DNA from: Petrotoga sp. 9PWA.NaAc.5.4
Lineage (GTDB): Bacteria; Thermotogota; Thermotogae; Petrotogales; Petrotogaceae
DNA length: 39,238 nucleotides
NCBI RefSeq assembly: GCF_002895485.1
Contig: NZ_AZRK01000014.1
Location: forward strand, 10,149-49,386
Direction of reading: 5' to 3'
Part shown: piece by piece, positions 18,861 to 26,914 of the stretch
Position numbering within the stretch: position 1 is the stretch's first letter
Layout of the letters: each line of letters starts with the position of its first letter
Program-made: the position numbers and the translations under genes
The notes under the pieces: generated by a model
What the model was told of the DNA's origin: nothing
The model's input: the letters and a program-made list of their open reading frames with translations, nothing else
The model's database searches: none

Positions 18861-21401
18861 TTATAACAAATGACTAAAAAATTTTTCCATTTCTTTAGAT
18901 TGAATTTTAAAATCTTTGTATTTAACGGGATTTTTCAATTTGTTATAAAGCTTTTGTTGCGAATTTAATGTTCTTAAATTTAATTCTTTGAGCTTAGGTT
19001 CATAATTTAAATTTTTGTTTTCGAGGATAGATAAACATTCGGTCAATAATTCATCGGGGTCAAATTCAGGATATTCAATGCAATATTTTCCATCATTCAT
19101 CATTTTACAGAAAATTTCAACTTTAGAATTATATGAAATTCCAATAAATTTTGTATTTACTAATGAGGAAAATATTAATGAGTGCAAACTCATTCCTACA
19201 AAAAATTGGCATTTCTTGAGGCTTTTCAGTAATTCAAGAAAGTTATAGTTTTGTTCAAATATATATATTGAATCTTTATTTTCAATATAGGTAGTAATTA
19301 ATTCATAGAATTTATCGTCATATCCAAGATATGTAGAATAAAAAATTGCCTGTATTCCCATACGTTTATATAGATTATCAATAACAAAAGCTATTTTTTT
19401 AGCTATTTCTTTATCTTTAGTAGGATTTCTATAAACTAGTTCTTGGATTGGTCTAAGTTCTATTCCAAACAAGTGTTCTTTTTGAACATTAGGGAAACTT
19501 ACCTTTTCATAGAGTAAAAAAACATTATCTGCTCCCAGATTTATCTCATTATCTACCCCTATTTCTTTCAAAAATTCAAAAGATTCAATATCTCTAACTG
19601 AAATAAAATCTGCATAATCGAAAATATCTTTTATCAGTTGTTTATTTTGTTGAAGATGAACCTCATTACAACCTATATTTAAGAAAAACACAGGTTTTTT
19701 TATTTGTAACATAGTAATTGCTGCCAAGTATATTCGGTACCATAAGGCATTTGGCCTTGGATCACCATAGTCATAAAATATTCCTCCTCCTCCAAATATT
19801 AACCCTTGTGAATTTTTTATGGCTTCAAATGCTTCCTTTGGTTGAAGGTAATTAAAGTACTTATAATTACCATAAAGCTGAGAGCTAATCTCTTTATTAA
19901 AAGTTCCTACGTACTTCACTTTTTCTCCGATGATACTTTCTTTTAAAATACTATAGCCAATTAGTTCATCTCCTAAATTTCCAGAACCATAACTTCCAAT
20001 TAAACTATAGTAAGAATCACTGTCACTATTTCTCTGTGCAGGTATTTTATTTAATAGATTCTCAATCAAATCAATCTGCTTTTCCAATGAATAATTATCT
20101 TCTATAAATCTTCTATAGCCTTCTGAATCATAGGTTTGCTCTATTATTTTTTCTACAGCTTCATCGATTGTGTTGTATATTAACTTGTTGGGCCATAAAG
20201 TCTTTGCTCCATCAAAATTGTGGATTATAGGTTTTATGCCTCTCGCCATGGCTTCTGCTATATTATAGCCAAAGCTTTCATGAATACTTGTTGATAGTAT
20301 ATAATCTTTATCTTCTAAAAATTCTTCTACATTGTCTATCCATCCATGTAATATAAGATTATCTTCTATTTTCATTTCTTTTTTAATGTAATTAAAATAT
20401 ACAAAATAGCGAGGATCTTGAAAATCTCCTCCAACATGTAATTTATATCTGTTATCTACCTCTTTAAGTTTACTAATAATATGAATCCACATTGTTGGAT
20501 CTTTCTTGTAATTGATATGAGCCAAAATGGCTAGATTGTATCCTGGTTTACGCGGAGAAAATTTGAATTTATCTAGATCAACACCATTTGGTATAATAAC
20601 CTCTTTAGTGGGATCTATATTTAGATTTGGATGAAGTTCATGCAATATTCTTTTGATATGATCCCCAACGAAAATTAGTTTATCTATATTAGCCCAATTA
20701 ATTTTCTCTGGAAACTGAGTGAATATCTCGTAACTATGCAACCTACATACAACTTTCTTATTTTGTATTTCAGGTACATTGTTTGTTGCGAAGATTGCTA
20801 AGTCATTTGCCCATTCTAACCAAACAATATCAGCCCATTTTATAGCTTCTGCTATTTGATTTCCATCTTTTGTGACTACTAGTTTGACATCGTATGCAAG
20901 TGAGAAGGTTTCTACTATATCTTTTAGGAAGTTATCTAATCCAGGTAAGCATAGGAAAGCAATCTTAGTATCTTGTTTTATATTGTTTCTCATGTCTAAG
21001 AATTTTTTCTTCATTTCTTCAGGACTATCGGTTAATTCTGCTGCTTTTTTGTAGAATCGTAGTGCGGATAATTTGCTCCTGGTTTTGAATTCTATATCTC
21101 CTAACATATCATATGTTGCCCAATCTTTTTTATGTATCCTCATTAAGTATCTCCATGCTTCTTTCTCTTGGTTCATTTCTTTTAGTAGGTATCCATAATT
21201 GAATAACAGGTCTGAATCTACTGCATCTATTTTTAATCCTTTTTCAAACTCTTCTTTTGCTTTTTCTAATTCTTTTTTCTGATAATATATGAGTCCACTT
21301 ACGTTGTATCGTTTTGGATCATTTTCTGGGGTTTTGTCTATCAATTCTTGAGCTTTGTTTAGTTCTCCTTTTTCTATCAGTTTAAAGATTTCTTCAAACA
21401 T
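18861..21401 (-). CDS. TPR - GT4 glycosyltransferase - polysaccharide pyruvyltransferase fusion
   Basis: An 846-residue three-part protein. Residues 1-140 are TPR-like repeats. About 145-455 is a GT-B family 4 glycosyltransferase (STSIHESFGYNIAEAMARGI holds the EX7E-type motif). About 465-800 is a CsaB-like polysaccharide pyruvyltransferase domain (IGSYGSGNLGDELIG, LIFGGGGIFYDYGDP, FISVRDIES). CsaB-type enzymes add ketal pyruvate to cell-wall polysaccharide, which can anchor S-layer or toga proteins. Combining transfer of a sugar and its pyruvylation in one chain is plausible but inferred. The ATG follows AAGGAGC. It converges on the GT2-TPR gene. Confidence 0.85.
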   Translation of the reverse strand: MFEEIFKLIEKGELNKAQELIDKTPENDPKRYNVSGLIYYQKKELEKAKEEFEKGLKIDAVDSDLLFNYGYLLKEMNQEKEAWRYLMRIHKKDWATYDMLGDIEFKTRSKLSALRFYKKAAELTDSPEEMKKKFLDMRNNIKQDTKIAFLCLPGLDNFLKDIVETFSLAYDVKLVVTKDGNQIAEAIKWADIVWLEWANDLAIFATNNVPEIQNKKVVCRLHSYEIFTQFPEKINWANIDKLIFVGDHIKRILHELHPNLNIDPTKEVIIPNGVDLDKFKFSPRKPGYNLAILAHINYKKDPTMWIHIISKLKEVDNRYKLHVGGDFQDPRYFVYFNYIKKEMKIEDNLILHGWIDNVEEFLEDKDYILSTSIHESFGYNIAEAMARGIKPIIHNFDGAKTLWPNKLIYNTIDEAVEKIIEQTYDSEGYRRFIEDNYSLEKQIDLIENLLNKIPAQRNSDSDSYYSLIGSYGSGNLGDELIGYSILKESIIGEKVKYVGTFNKEISSQLYGNYKYFNYLQPKEAFEAIKNSQGLIFGGGGIFYDYGDPRPNALWYRIYLAAITMLQIKKPVFFLNIGCNEVHLQQNKQLIKDIFDYADFISVRDIESFEFLKEIGVDNEINLGADNVFLLYEKVSFPNVQKEHLFGIELRPIQELVYRNPTKDKEIAKKIAFVIDNLYKRMGIQAIFYSTYLGYDDKFYELITTYIENKDSIYIFEQNYNFLELLKSLKKCQFFVGMSLHSLIFSSLVNTKFIGISYNSKVEIFCKMMNDGKYCIEYPEFDPDELLTECLSILENKNLNYEPKLKELNLRTLNSQQKLYNKLKNPVKYKDFKIQSKEMEKFFSHLL

Positions 21402-21429
21402 TTTTTCAAGCTCCTTTTTTAAGTAATAG

Positions 21430-21830
21430 TTATCGTTGACCTAAAAAGAGGGGGAGGGCTACGCCCCGAACCCTTTTAAATTCAAAAAAAATATTTTTCG
21501 GTTAAAACCGCGAACAATGTAGTGGAGGGATGTGCCCTGGACCCGTTTAAATCCAAAATCTTGTTTTTGAAAATTATAAAAGATAAGTTTTATCGTTGAC
21601 CCAAAAAGAGAAGGAGGGCTACGCCCTGGACCCACTTTTAAAATCAAAAGATTATTTTTCGGTTAAAACCGCGAACGATGTGGTGATGGGCTACGCCCTG
21701 AACCCGTTAAATTCAAAATCTTGTTTTTTAAAATTACAACACAAAAGATAAGTTTTCTCTTTGACCCAAAAAGAGGGGGAAGGCTGCGCCCTGAACCCTT
21801 TTAAATTCAAAATCTTGTTATGAAAATTAT
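21430..21830 (-). repeat. Array of five intergenic repeats, minus strand, divergent subfamily
   Basis: Read on the minus strand, heads of the type GGGTYCRGGGCGTAGCCC cover 21456-21473, 21527-21544, 21616-21633, 21688-21705 and 21780-21798. Loops differ from the plus arrays (GTA, ACA, GCA instead of GGA) while stems are kept. Two tail types alternate: one with CGGTT-TT-AACCG (near 21500 and 21660) and one with TTTTTGGGTCAACGATAA (near 21430-21450 and 21590-21610). The array lies upstream of the minus-strand fusion gene and shares its direction. Confidence 0.82.
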
Positions 21831-22350
21831 TTATTTCTAAAGTGTTTATAAATAATCGTTAATTAATGTTGATTGCCTACATTTATTTGTTAGTATGATA
21901 TATCTGAAGGAGCTAAAGCATTTTATTTAACTGGAAATAAGCTTTTTTAAGATTTTATAAAAATAACTCTCCAATTAGATTCTTGCCACTTTTTCTAATA
22001 ATATATCGACTTAAATCTTAGAAAATTTAGTATAGGATTTATAGTAGTATTTGAAGTTTTAGGAATTGATTTTGACGTTTAATTAAAAAAGAGCAAAGTT
22101 TCTTTTTTATTTGATTTACTTCTATTTTCAAGTGAGATTTTCAAAAGTTGAATCAAGTCATGAATTTACTTTAACATATAATCCTCATTATATTCTTCTT
22201 CTATTCGTAGTGCTTCTCCTAAAATGAACAAAAGAAAAAATACACATTCAAATAAAAAGTAGGAATATCCTGTTAAATCAAGAGAAAACTAAAATAGCAA
22301 TTAGAAAGAACAAACAAAGCATATAATTAGTACAAAAAACTTTTTGGTTT
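21831..22350. other. AT-rich gap, no intact gene; possible coding remnant
   Basis: No intact gene is visible. On the minus strand, about 22166-22285 is open and would read as a membrane segment followed by a charged end (FILGEALRIEEEYNED...), but it has no start codon or Shine-Dalgarno. It may be the C-terminal remnant of a lost membrane protein gene. The rest shows nothing recognisable. Confidence 0.3.
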
Positions 22351-22353
22351 GAG

Positions 22354-22369
22354 AAGCCTAAGGAGGCTT
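22354..22369 (+). promoter_or_regulatory. Hairpin holding the Shine-Dalgarno of a small ORF
   Basis: AAGCCT-AAGG-AGGCTT forms a six-base stem with the Shine-Dalgarno AAGGAGG (22360-22366) spread over its loop and 3' arm. This could limit ribosome access to the small ORF starting at 22375. Confidence 0.35.
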
Positions 22370-22374
22370 AACTG

Positions 22375-22449
22375 ATGTACAAGAAATTTGACAAGAAGAA
22401 AGACCGAAGCAAAAAAGATAAACCAAAAGATAATCCTAAGAAAGAGTAG
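22375..22449 (+). CDS. Possible small basic peptide (24 aa)
   Basis: A 24-residue ORF starting MYKKFDKKKDRSKKDK, with ten or more lysines plus Asp, Arg and Pro and no hydrophobic core. It has a full Shine-Dalgarno AAGGAGG eight bases upstream and ends with TAG. It is on the plus strand while both neighbouring genes are on the minus strand, in an otherwise empty 1.2-kb gap. It may be a real small protein, or a leader peptide; conservation is unknown. Confidence 0.4.
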   Translation: MYKKFDKKKDRSKKDKPKDNPKKE

Positions 22450-22588
22450 TCTCAAAGAACAGGCTGGGTTAATTGTGCGCAATTAATAAGTAATAGAAAA
22501 AGGCGAACTGGCAATTACGTAGAGAATATCTCTAACTCTGAATTTAGATAGGAGGTTTTGAGAACTCAACTTCCATTCTTTTTGCTTA
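22450..22588. other. Gap with small palindromes
   Basis: No gene is seen. AGAGA-ATA-TCTCT (near 22521-22533) and TTGAG-AA-CTCAA (near 22557-22568) are short inverted repeats that may form RNA hairpins. The second lies just past the stop of the minus-strand acyltransferase gene. Confidence 0.25.
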
Positions 22589-23473
22589 TTATTCTTTGCT
22601 TTTTTTCATTTTGAATTCGTTCATGAATTTTTTAGTATCGTATGCAAAGTTACCTGCAACTCTTTCTCCATCATTAATATCGTTTATTAAAACTGCACCT
22701 AAACTAACAAAAGCATTGTTTCCAACTTTAATTTTATTAGAAAGTGTCACATTTGGGCCTATCCACACATTCTCTCCTATGATTGTATTTCCAGAAATAA
22801 CTGCTCCCGCACCTATTTCTGTGTTTTTGCCTATTTTAACTGCATGAGCTATTTGTACAATATTATCTATTTTAACGTTCTCTTCTATAATAGTATCGTA
22901 CCCTCTAAACAGCCCTTTACATACACAGCAATTGTTTAAAATTTCAACATTATCTTTCAAAATACAATATCCTGTATGTGGAACGATTTTACTATGCCCA
23001 TAAATTTTCGCAACCTCATAACCATCGCTACCCAAAACACAATTGTTTCCAATATGTACGTTATTTTCTAAAATAGTACCTTCCCTAATTACTACGTTAT
23101 CTGCTATAACACAATTATCTCCAATAATTACACCAGAACTTGCAATCGTTGCTTTGGGAGAAATAGTAGCTGAATCAGAAATTTTGTTGTCAAAATAATT
23201 TAACCTACCTTCTGAATAGATTGTATAATATATCTCATAAAACGTGTTTTTAGGTTCTTTTGATACAACTATTCCTATGTCTTTACCTAAAAAAAATGGC
23301 AACAATTCTTCATTACATACAATGCAAGAAATATTTTGATCTATATCAGGTAAGTACTTTTCAGAATGTATGAAAGAGATAGAATTTTCTAAATAAATTC
23401 TTCCTAATTTACCAAAATTCTCAAAGTATCCATCTTTTTTTATTTCAATACCTTCTATTTCTGATAAATACAT
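22589..23473 (-). CDS. LpxD-like hexapeptide-repeat N-acyltransferase
   Basis: A 294-residue protein with an N-terminal UDP-sugar-binding-like domain (1-95) and a left-handed beta-helix of hexapeptide repeats (about 97-275; DNCVIADNVVIREGTILENN). KIDNIVQIAHAVKIGKN matches the catalytic-His region of LpxD, which adds an acyl chain to the 3-O-acyl-glucosamine precursor of lipid A. Thermotogota are not known to make lipid A, so it more likely N-acylates an amino sugar of a surface glycan. The start ATG follows GGAGGAA. Two repeat units separate it from the TAC cassette. Confidence 0.75.
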   Translation of the reverse strand: MYLSEIEGIEIKKDGYFENFGKLGRIYLENSISFIHSEKYLPDIDQNISCIVCNEELLPFFLGKDIGIVVSKEPKNTFYEIYYTIYSEGRLNYFDNKISDSATISPKATIASSGVIIGDNCVIADNVVIREGTILENNVHIGNNCVLGSDGYEVAKIYGHSKIVPHTGYCILKDNVEILNNCCVCKGLFRGYDTIIEENVKIDNIVQIAHAVKIGKNTEIGAGAVISGNTIIGENVWIGPNVTLSNKIKVGNNAFVSLGAVLINDINDGERVAGNFAYDTKKFMNEFKMKKSKE

Positions 23474-23499
23474 ATTTATTCCTCCATAAATAAGTATTT

Positions 23500-23650
23500 A
23501 AACGCGCTGGGAAGGAAGAGGGCTTTGCCCTGAACCCATTATAAATTCAAAAACATTAAATAAACAATTGCAACTTTTCGGCACTTGTAGTTAGAAAAGG
23601 GAAGAAGACACCGCCATGAACCCATTATAAATTCGAAATTCCATTTTTAG
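23500..23650 (-). repeat. Two degenerate intergenic repeats, minus strand
   Basis: On the minus strand, GGGTTCAGGGCAAAGCCC (23520-23537) keeps the hairpin with an AAA loop. The second head near 23606-23622 (GGGTTCATGGCGGTGTC) has lost it. CTACAAGTGCCGAAAAG (near 23576-23592) is a decayed second hairpin. Confidence 0.75.
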
Positions 23651-23686
23651 AAAATCTTTCTTTCTAAAGCACCTTTCAAAAGCTTA

Positions 23687-24121
23687 TTATCCTAACACTT
23701 CTTTCATTTTTTTGTCTACTAGATCTGTTGCATCAATCATTGGGAGATATATAGGCTGAATAAATCCAAAATTTGCACTTATCGCTGCAACTTTTGCTCT
23801 TGTTATCTGAATAAGATTAAGAATACCAGAATGTATAACTAATTTCTTAAACTCAGTATCATCTAATTTCGGATTCCCAATAAATGAGCCTTCAAGCTCA
23901 ATATTCATTTTTAGATATATCTTTTTCCCTTCCTTAAACCTCACGTCATATTTTAAAAGAAGTGTTGCCCTATAGGGTTTATCATTTGTTTTTTCCAAAA
24001 AATTATGTTGAACTTCTAATTTTGGTTTTGGAGTAAGCTTTTTACCAATTATTTCATCATCAATCTGATATTCAAATTTTTTTATTCTATCCCACTCTAA
24101 CTGCAAATTGCTGATTTTCAC
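23687..24121 (-). CDS. SecB-like chaperone of a toxin-antitoxin-chaperone (TAC) cassette
   Basis: A protein of 144 residues, SecB-sized. The C-terminal part (ITRAKVAAISANFGFIQPIYLPMI) and the beta-rich middle resemble SecB and the SecB-like TAC chaperones (Rv1957 type). Such chaperones bind the antitoxin C-terminus and protect it from proteolysis, so the toxin stays neutralised. I chose the GTG at 24121, ten bases after AAAGGA; an ATG at 24166 gives 15 more residues but no Shine-Dalgarno. It overlaps the antitoxin end by 35 bases, so it is translated from the same mRNA. Assignment rests on family recognition by eye plus the gene order. Confidence 0.7.
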   Translation of the reverse strand: MKISNLQLEWDRIKKFEYQIDDEIIGKKLTPKPKLEVQHNFLEKTNDKPYRATLLLKYDVRFKEGKKIYLKMNIELEGSFIGNPKLDDTEFKKLVIHSGILNLIQITRAKVAAISANFGFIQPIYLPMIDATDLVDKKMKEVLG

Positions 24122-24662
24122 TTTCTTCACGTCCTTTGAATTCAGAAATAAAAGAATTTTTATCATAAATTATGTTTAAATCAATTAATGGCGTAATTTC
24201 TTTTTTACTATTAGTAGTATTATTGAAAAGCTTTTCTACTTTCAATTGTTTCCTTTCCTTAATTACAAAACTATTATCTTCAACTTGTTGTTCTCTAAAG
24301 CGATTCTTAGCGATAAAATAATACTTTTCAAATTCATTTAAATCATAAAACAGAGGTTTTTGTCCAGGATTTAAAGGTTCAATATTATTACTTTTTAGAA
24401 TTCTTTGTACCTGCCTTTTTGATAAACCTGTCATGATCGCTAAGTCATCTTGTGTAAAATATAATTTCTCATTCTCTTCTTTTTCGTCAATCTCATCACT
24501 ATACAACAAATCTTCTTCCAAATCTCTTAACAAACCAACAAATTCAATATATTCTTCTGATTTTACCTTTGAGAATTCATTAATTAAAAAATTATATAAT
24601 CTTTTTTTGTTTGTAGCTGATAACTCAGAAAAAATGCTTATTAACTCACCAATACTGATCAT
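24087..24662 (-). CDS. HTH antitoxin of the TAC cassette
   Basis: A 191-residue protein with a helical N-terminal part (1-60), a helix-turn-helix at about 70-100 (FTQDDLAIMTGLSKRQVQRI, then a MerR/excisionase-like YDLNEFEKYY wing), and a charged, probably disordered tail (110-191). In TAC systems the antitoxin tail (ChAD) is bound by the SecB-like chaperone; the long tail fits. HigA antitoxins usually have an XRE domain, so this would be a different antitoxin type. The start ATG at 24662 follows GGAGGAGGAG; an upstream ATG at 24692 is possible. Confidence 0.65.
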   Translation of the reverse strand: MISIGELISIFSELSATNKKRLYNFLINEFSKVKSEEYIEFVGLLRDLEEDLLYSDEIDEKEENEKLYFTQDDLAIMTGLSKRQVQRILKSNNIEPLNPGQKPLFYDLNEFEKYYFIAKNRFREQQVEDNSFVIKERKQLKVEKLFNNTTNSKKEITPLIDLNIIYDKNSFISEFKGREESENQQFAVRVG

Positions 24663-24717
24663 ATTATAATACTCCTCCTCCGATGTAAACATTAAAGTTA
24701 TTCCTTATATTGAAATA

Positions 24718-25116
24718 TTAAATAGCTTTGTTATTAATATATTTTAAGATGCTTTTCTGGTTTCTAAAATAATCCGTTAGTTCTTTATAAAAATTTTCCC
24801 TTGAACCTACATGAATGAACATTATATTCGTCTTTTCAGAATCCAAGATCGGCTTATCAACATAATACGCAATTCTATATGCAACATTATTGTAGTTAAT
24901 TTTGAATGTTCTAACTCCACGCAGATCTCCCGTTTTTAAGTCTCCAACTGAATAATCCATTTTAATCTCACGTATTGCAAAAAAGATTTTCAATAATAAG
25001 TTTCTATCTTTTAATTTCTTTACATCATTTTTGAATAATTTTAAACTATTCGAAGATGCTTCTTTGTTGATTAATGAAATTAGCTCTTTAATACTTTTTG
25101 AACTAAAATCTTCCAC
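24718..25116 (-). CDS. RelE/HigB-like toxin of the TAC cassette
   Basis: A 132-residue protein. The core (GDLKTGDLRGVRTFKINYNN, AYRIAYYV, IMFIHVGSRENFYKEL) matches the RelE/ParE/HigB fold, whose members are mostly ribosome-dependent mRNA endonucleases. I chose the GTG at 25116, six bases after AGGGGTG; an ATG at 25143 has no Shine-Dalgarno. The toxin comes first in the operon, then antitoxin (55 bases on), then chaperone, as in Mycobacterium higB1-higA1-secB. Toxicity is inferred. Confidence 0.75.
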   Translation of the reverse strand: MEDFSSKSIKELISLINKEASSNSLKLFKNDVKKLKDRNLLLKIFFAIREIKMDYSVGDLKTGDLRGVRTFKINYNNVAYRIAYYVDKPILDSEKTNIMFIHVGSRENFYKELTDYFRNQKSILKYINNKAI

Positions 25117-25159
25117 TATCGACACCCCTATTATAACAATCATATATTAAATTTAAGTT

Positions 25160-25195
25160 AACATTATATAATATGTCGTAAAATGTCATAATGTT
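25160..25195 (-). promoter_or_regulatory. TAC promoter overlapped by an inverted-repeat operator
   Basis: AACATTAT (25160-25167) and ATAATGTT (25188-25195) form a perfect eight-base inverted repeat with two ATGTC direct repeats inside (25173-25177, 25183-25187). On the minus strand a -10 TATAAT (25163-25168) and a -35-like ATGACA (25184-25189) lie inside it with a 15-base spacer, giving a leader of about 40 bases. This is what an antitoxin-bound, autoregulated promoter would look like. Confidence 0.5.
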
Positions 25196-25334
25196 GATTT
25201 TTCAAATCAATTTTGGAAAAAACTCTTATTACATCCACTAAGACCCTTTAAATATTTGAAATTTACCCAACTTTGTATAAATTATAATAAATTTTTCTAT
25301 AATTTTATTATTTCTTTAACTTACCGCCTGAGAA

Positions 25335-25343
25335 TGATATAAT
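25335..25343 (+). promoter_or_regulatory. Extended -10 promoter of the broken GT4 gene
   Basis: TGATATAAT is a perfect extended -10 with TTAACT (25316-25321) as a weak -35, about 50 bases before the gene start. It is divergent to the TAC promoter. Confidence 0.5.
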
Positions 25344-25392
25344 TATCACGTTACTACCAAAACATCCTATCAAACAATATGAAGGTGAAGTC

Positions 25393-26443
25393 ATGAAAAT
25401 ACTTATTATAGGTTACATGCATCCAAAGCTTGATAAAAGAGTCTTCAGAACCGTTAGAACTCTTTCTAAATCAAATGAGATTATATACCAATATTGGACA
25501 GATAAAGAAGAAAAAAAGTATCAGGATGGAAATATCACGTATATGCCAATTAAATATACAAAAGAAACTAATAAAGACAGTCCTTTTGAAAAGTTAATAA
25601 ATAGAAGAGCATTCGATAAAATAATTTGTGATTTAATTGAAAATGAAGATTACGATATATTATACATGCACCATTTTTTAGCAAGTAGACCACTTAACCC
25701 CTTTAAAATAGCGAAAAAACGAAATAAGAAAATAGTTTACGACATACACGAATATCATCCTGAGAACTTTTTAGCAGAACTACCTGCAATCATTGGTGAT
25801 TTAAAAACGGCGGTAATATGGCGCCTATTCAAAAAACAATTGAATTTATCAAATTTAGCCATCTTTGTTTCTGACGAAACAAGAGATGATATTATTAATA
25901 AAACAAAAATAAGTAAAGAAAAAACATTTATTATGCCTAATTACGCCTCTTTTAGCATAAAACCTGATATTCAAAAAAAACGAAAAGAAATCGTCTTGGT
26001 AGGCAAAACGACGAGGAAAATAGAAGACGAGAAAAAACTACTCAATATTCTTATTAAAAAAGGCTTTTCTTTCAAAGTCATAGGCATGGATTCAAAAGAG
26101 TTTGACGATATTCCACACACCGCAACATCTTTCTTGCCTTACAATGAAATGATGGAAGAGTTATCAAAAGCCTCTTTTTCTTTAATTTCGTACAACACTG
26201 TAAAAAAAAAATTACAAAAACGATATATTTGCACTTCCATACAAATATTACGATTCTATAGCTGCAGGAACGCCAGTTATTATTAAAGAATCATTTGTTT
26301 CAATGGCAAAACAAGTTGAAGAGTTAGGGGTTGGAGTAGTAATAAACACATAAAACATAGAACAAAGCGTAGAAAAAATACTAAATGCCTACGAAAATTA
26401 TGAAACTATCTTAAAAAATATTGAAAAATACCTTTCTTCTTAA
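25393..26443 (+). pseudogene. GT4-family glycosyltransferase, broken by a frameshift and an in-frame stop
   Basis: The intact first part (about 275 residues: MKILIIGYMHPKLDKRVFRT, DIHEYHPENFLAELP, FVSDETRDDI) is a GT-B family 4 glycosyltransferase N-terminal domain. At a run of ten A (26202-26211) the reading frame is lost and ends at 26286. The family continuation resumes in another frame (DIFALPYKYYDSIAAGTPVI, the typical GT4 donor-site region) and is then cut by TAA at 26351-26353. After this the same frame stays open (IEQSVEKILNAYENYE) to TAA at 26441-26443. Two independent lesions make a working protein unlikely. The Shine-Dalgarno is GAAGGTGA (25381-25388). Confidence 0.85.
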
Positions 26444-26486
26444 ATACAATAGAAATGGACATATAAAAACCAAAGTTACCTTATAT

Positions 26487-26909
26487 TTATTCTATATCCT
26501 TCGAATATATTAGTAATTCATTTCTTTTGTGCCATCCAGTTTTTTCCCAAAATGTTTTACCCAATTCGTTTTCATAATAAACAAAAAGGTGACATTTTAT
26601 AATGCCTTTTTTCTTTAGATTATCAAAAACTAAGTTTACCAGTTTCGTTCCTATTCCTTTTCTTCTGTAATCTTTATCAACAGCGAGATGATAGAGATAA
26701 CCTCTTCTGCCGTCTTCGCCACATAAAATTGTGCCTATTATTTTTCCTTCTTTTTCGCAGATATAATTTAATCCTTGATTCTTATTCAAGAATTTTTCTA
26801 TATTTTCTTTTGTATCAGAATCACTGAGACCCATACCTTCGATGTTTTTCCATAGATTATACATTTGATCATAATCATTTATCGTTGCTTGCCGATATAG
26901 TACTTCCAT
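26487..26909 (-). CDS. GNAT-family N-acetyltransferase
   Basis: A 140-residue acetyl-CoA-dependent acetyltransferase. YLYHLAVDKDYRRKGIGTKL contains the acetyl-CoA pyrophosphate loop (RRKGIG), and KCHLFVYYENELGKTFWEKTGW is the usual C-terminal motif B. It resembles YpeA/RimI-type enzymes; the substrate is unknown. The start at 26909 (MEVLYRQ) is spaced from AGGATGA; an ATG at 26918 overlaps the stop of the upstream membrane gene as ATGA. It could supply N-acetylation for the sugar cluster, but it lies 9 kb from the aminotransferase and more probably goes with the membrane gene. Confidence 0.85.
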   Translation of the reverse strand: MEVLYRQATINDYDQMYNLWKNIEGMGLSDSDTKENIEKFLNKNQGLNYICEKEGKIIGTILCGEDGRRGYLYHLAVDKDYRRKGIGTKLVNLVFDNLKKKGIIKCHLFVYYENELGKTFWEKTGWHKRNELLIYSKDIE

Positions 26910-26914
26910 CTTAA

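Noticed and set aside
21459-21647. 62-codon minus-strand ORF in the repeat array
   Set aside because: Same cause: it lies within the repeat array and carries the same GPGRSPP translation of the repeat head.
22450-22588. tRNA, tmRNA or other known RNA gene in the gap
   Set aside because: Only short unrelated inverted repeats are seen; no cloverleaf, CCA end or tag reading frame could be fitted.
25130-25138. Extended -10 (TGTTATAAT) as the TAC promoter
   Set aside because: Transcription from it would begin inside the Shine-Dalgarno of the toxin gene; the promoter inside the inverted repeat at 25160-25195 gives a sensible leader.
26202-26286. Programmed frameshift or transcriptional slippage restoring the GT4 protein
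   Set aside because: Slippage at the A10 run would restore the frame, but a further in-frame TAA at 26351 still cuts the conserved domain end.
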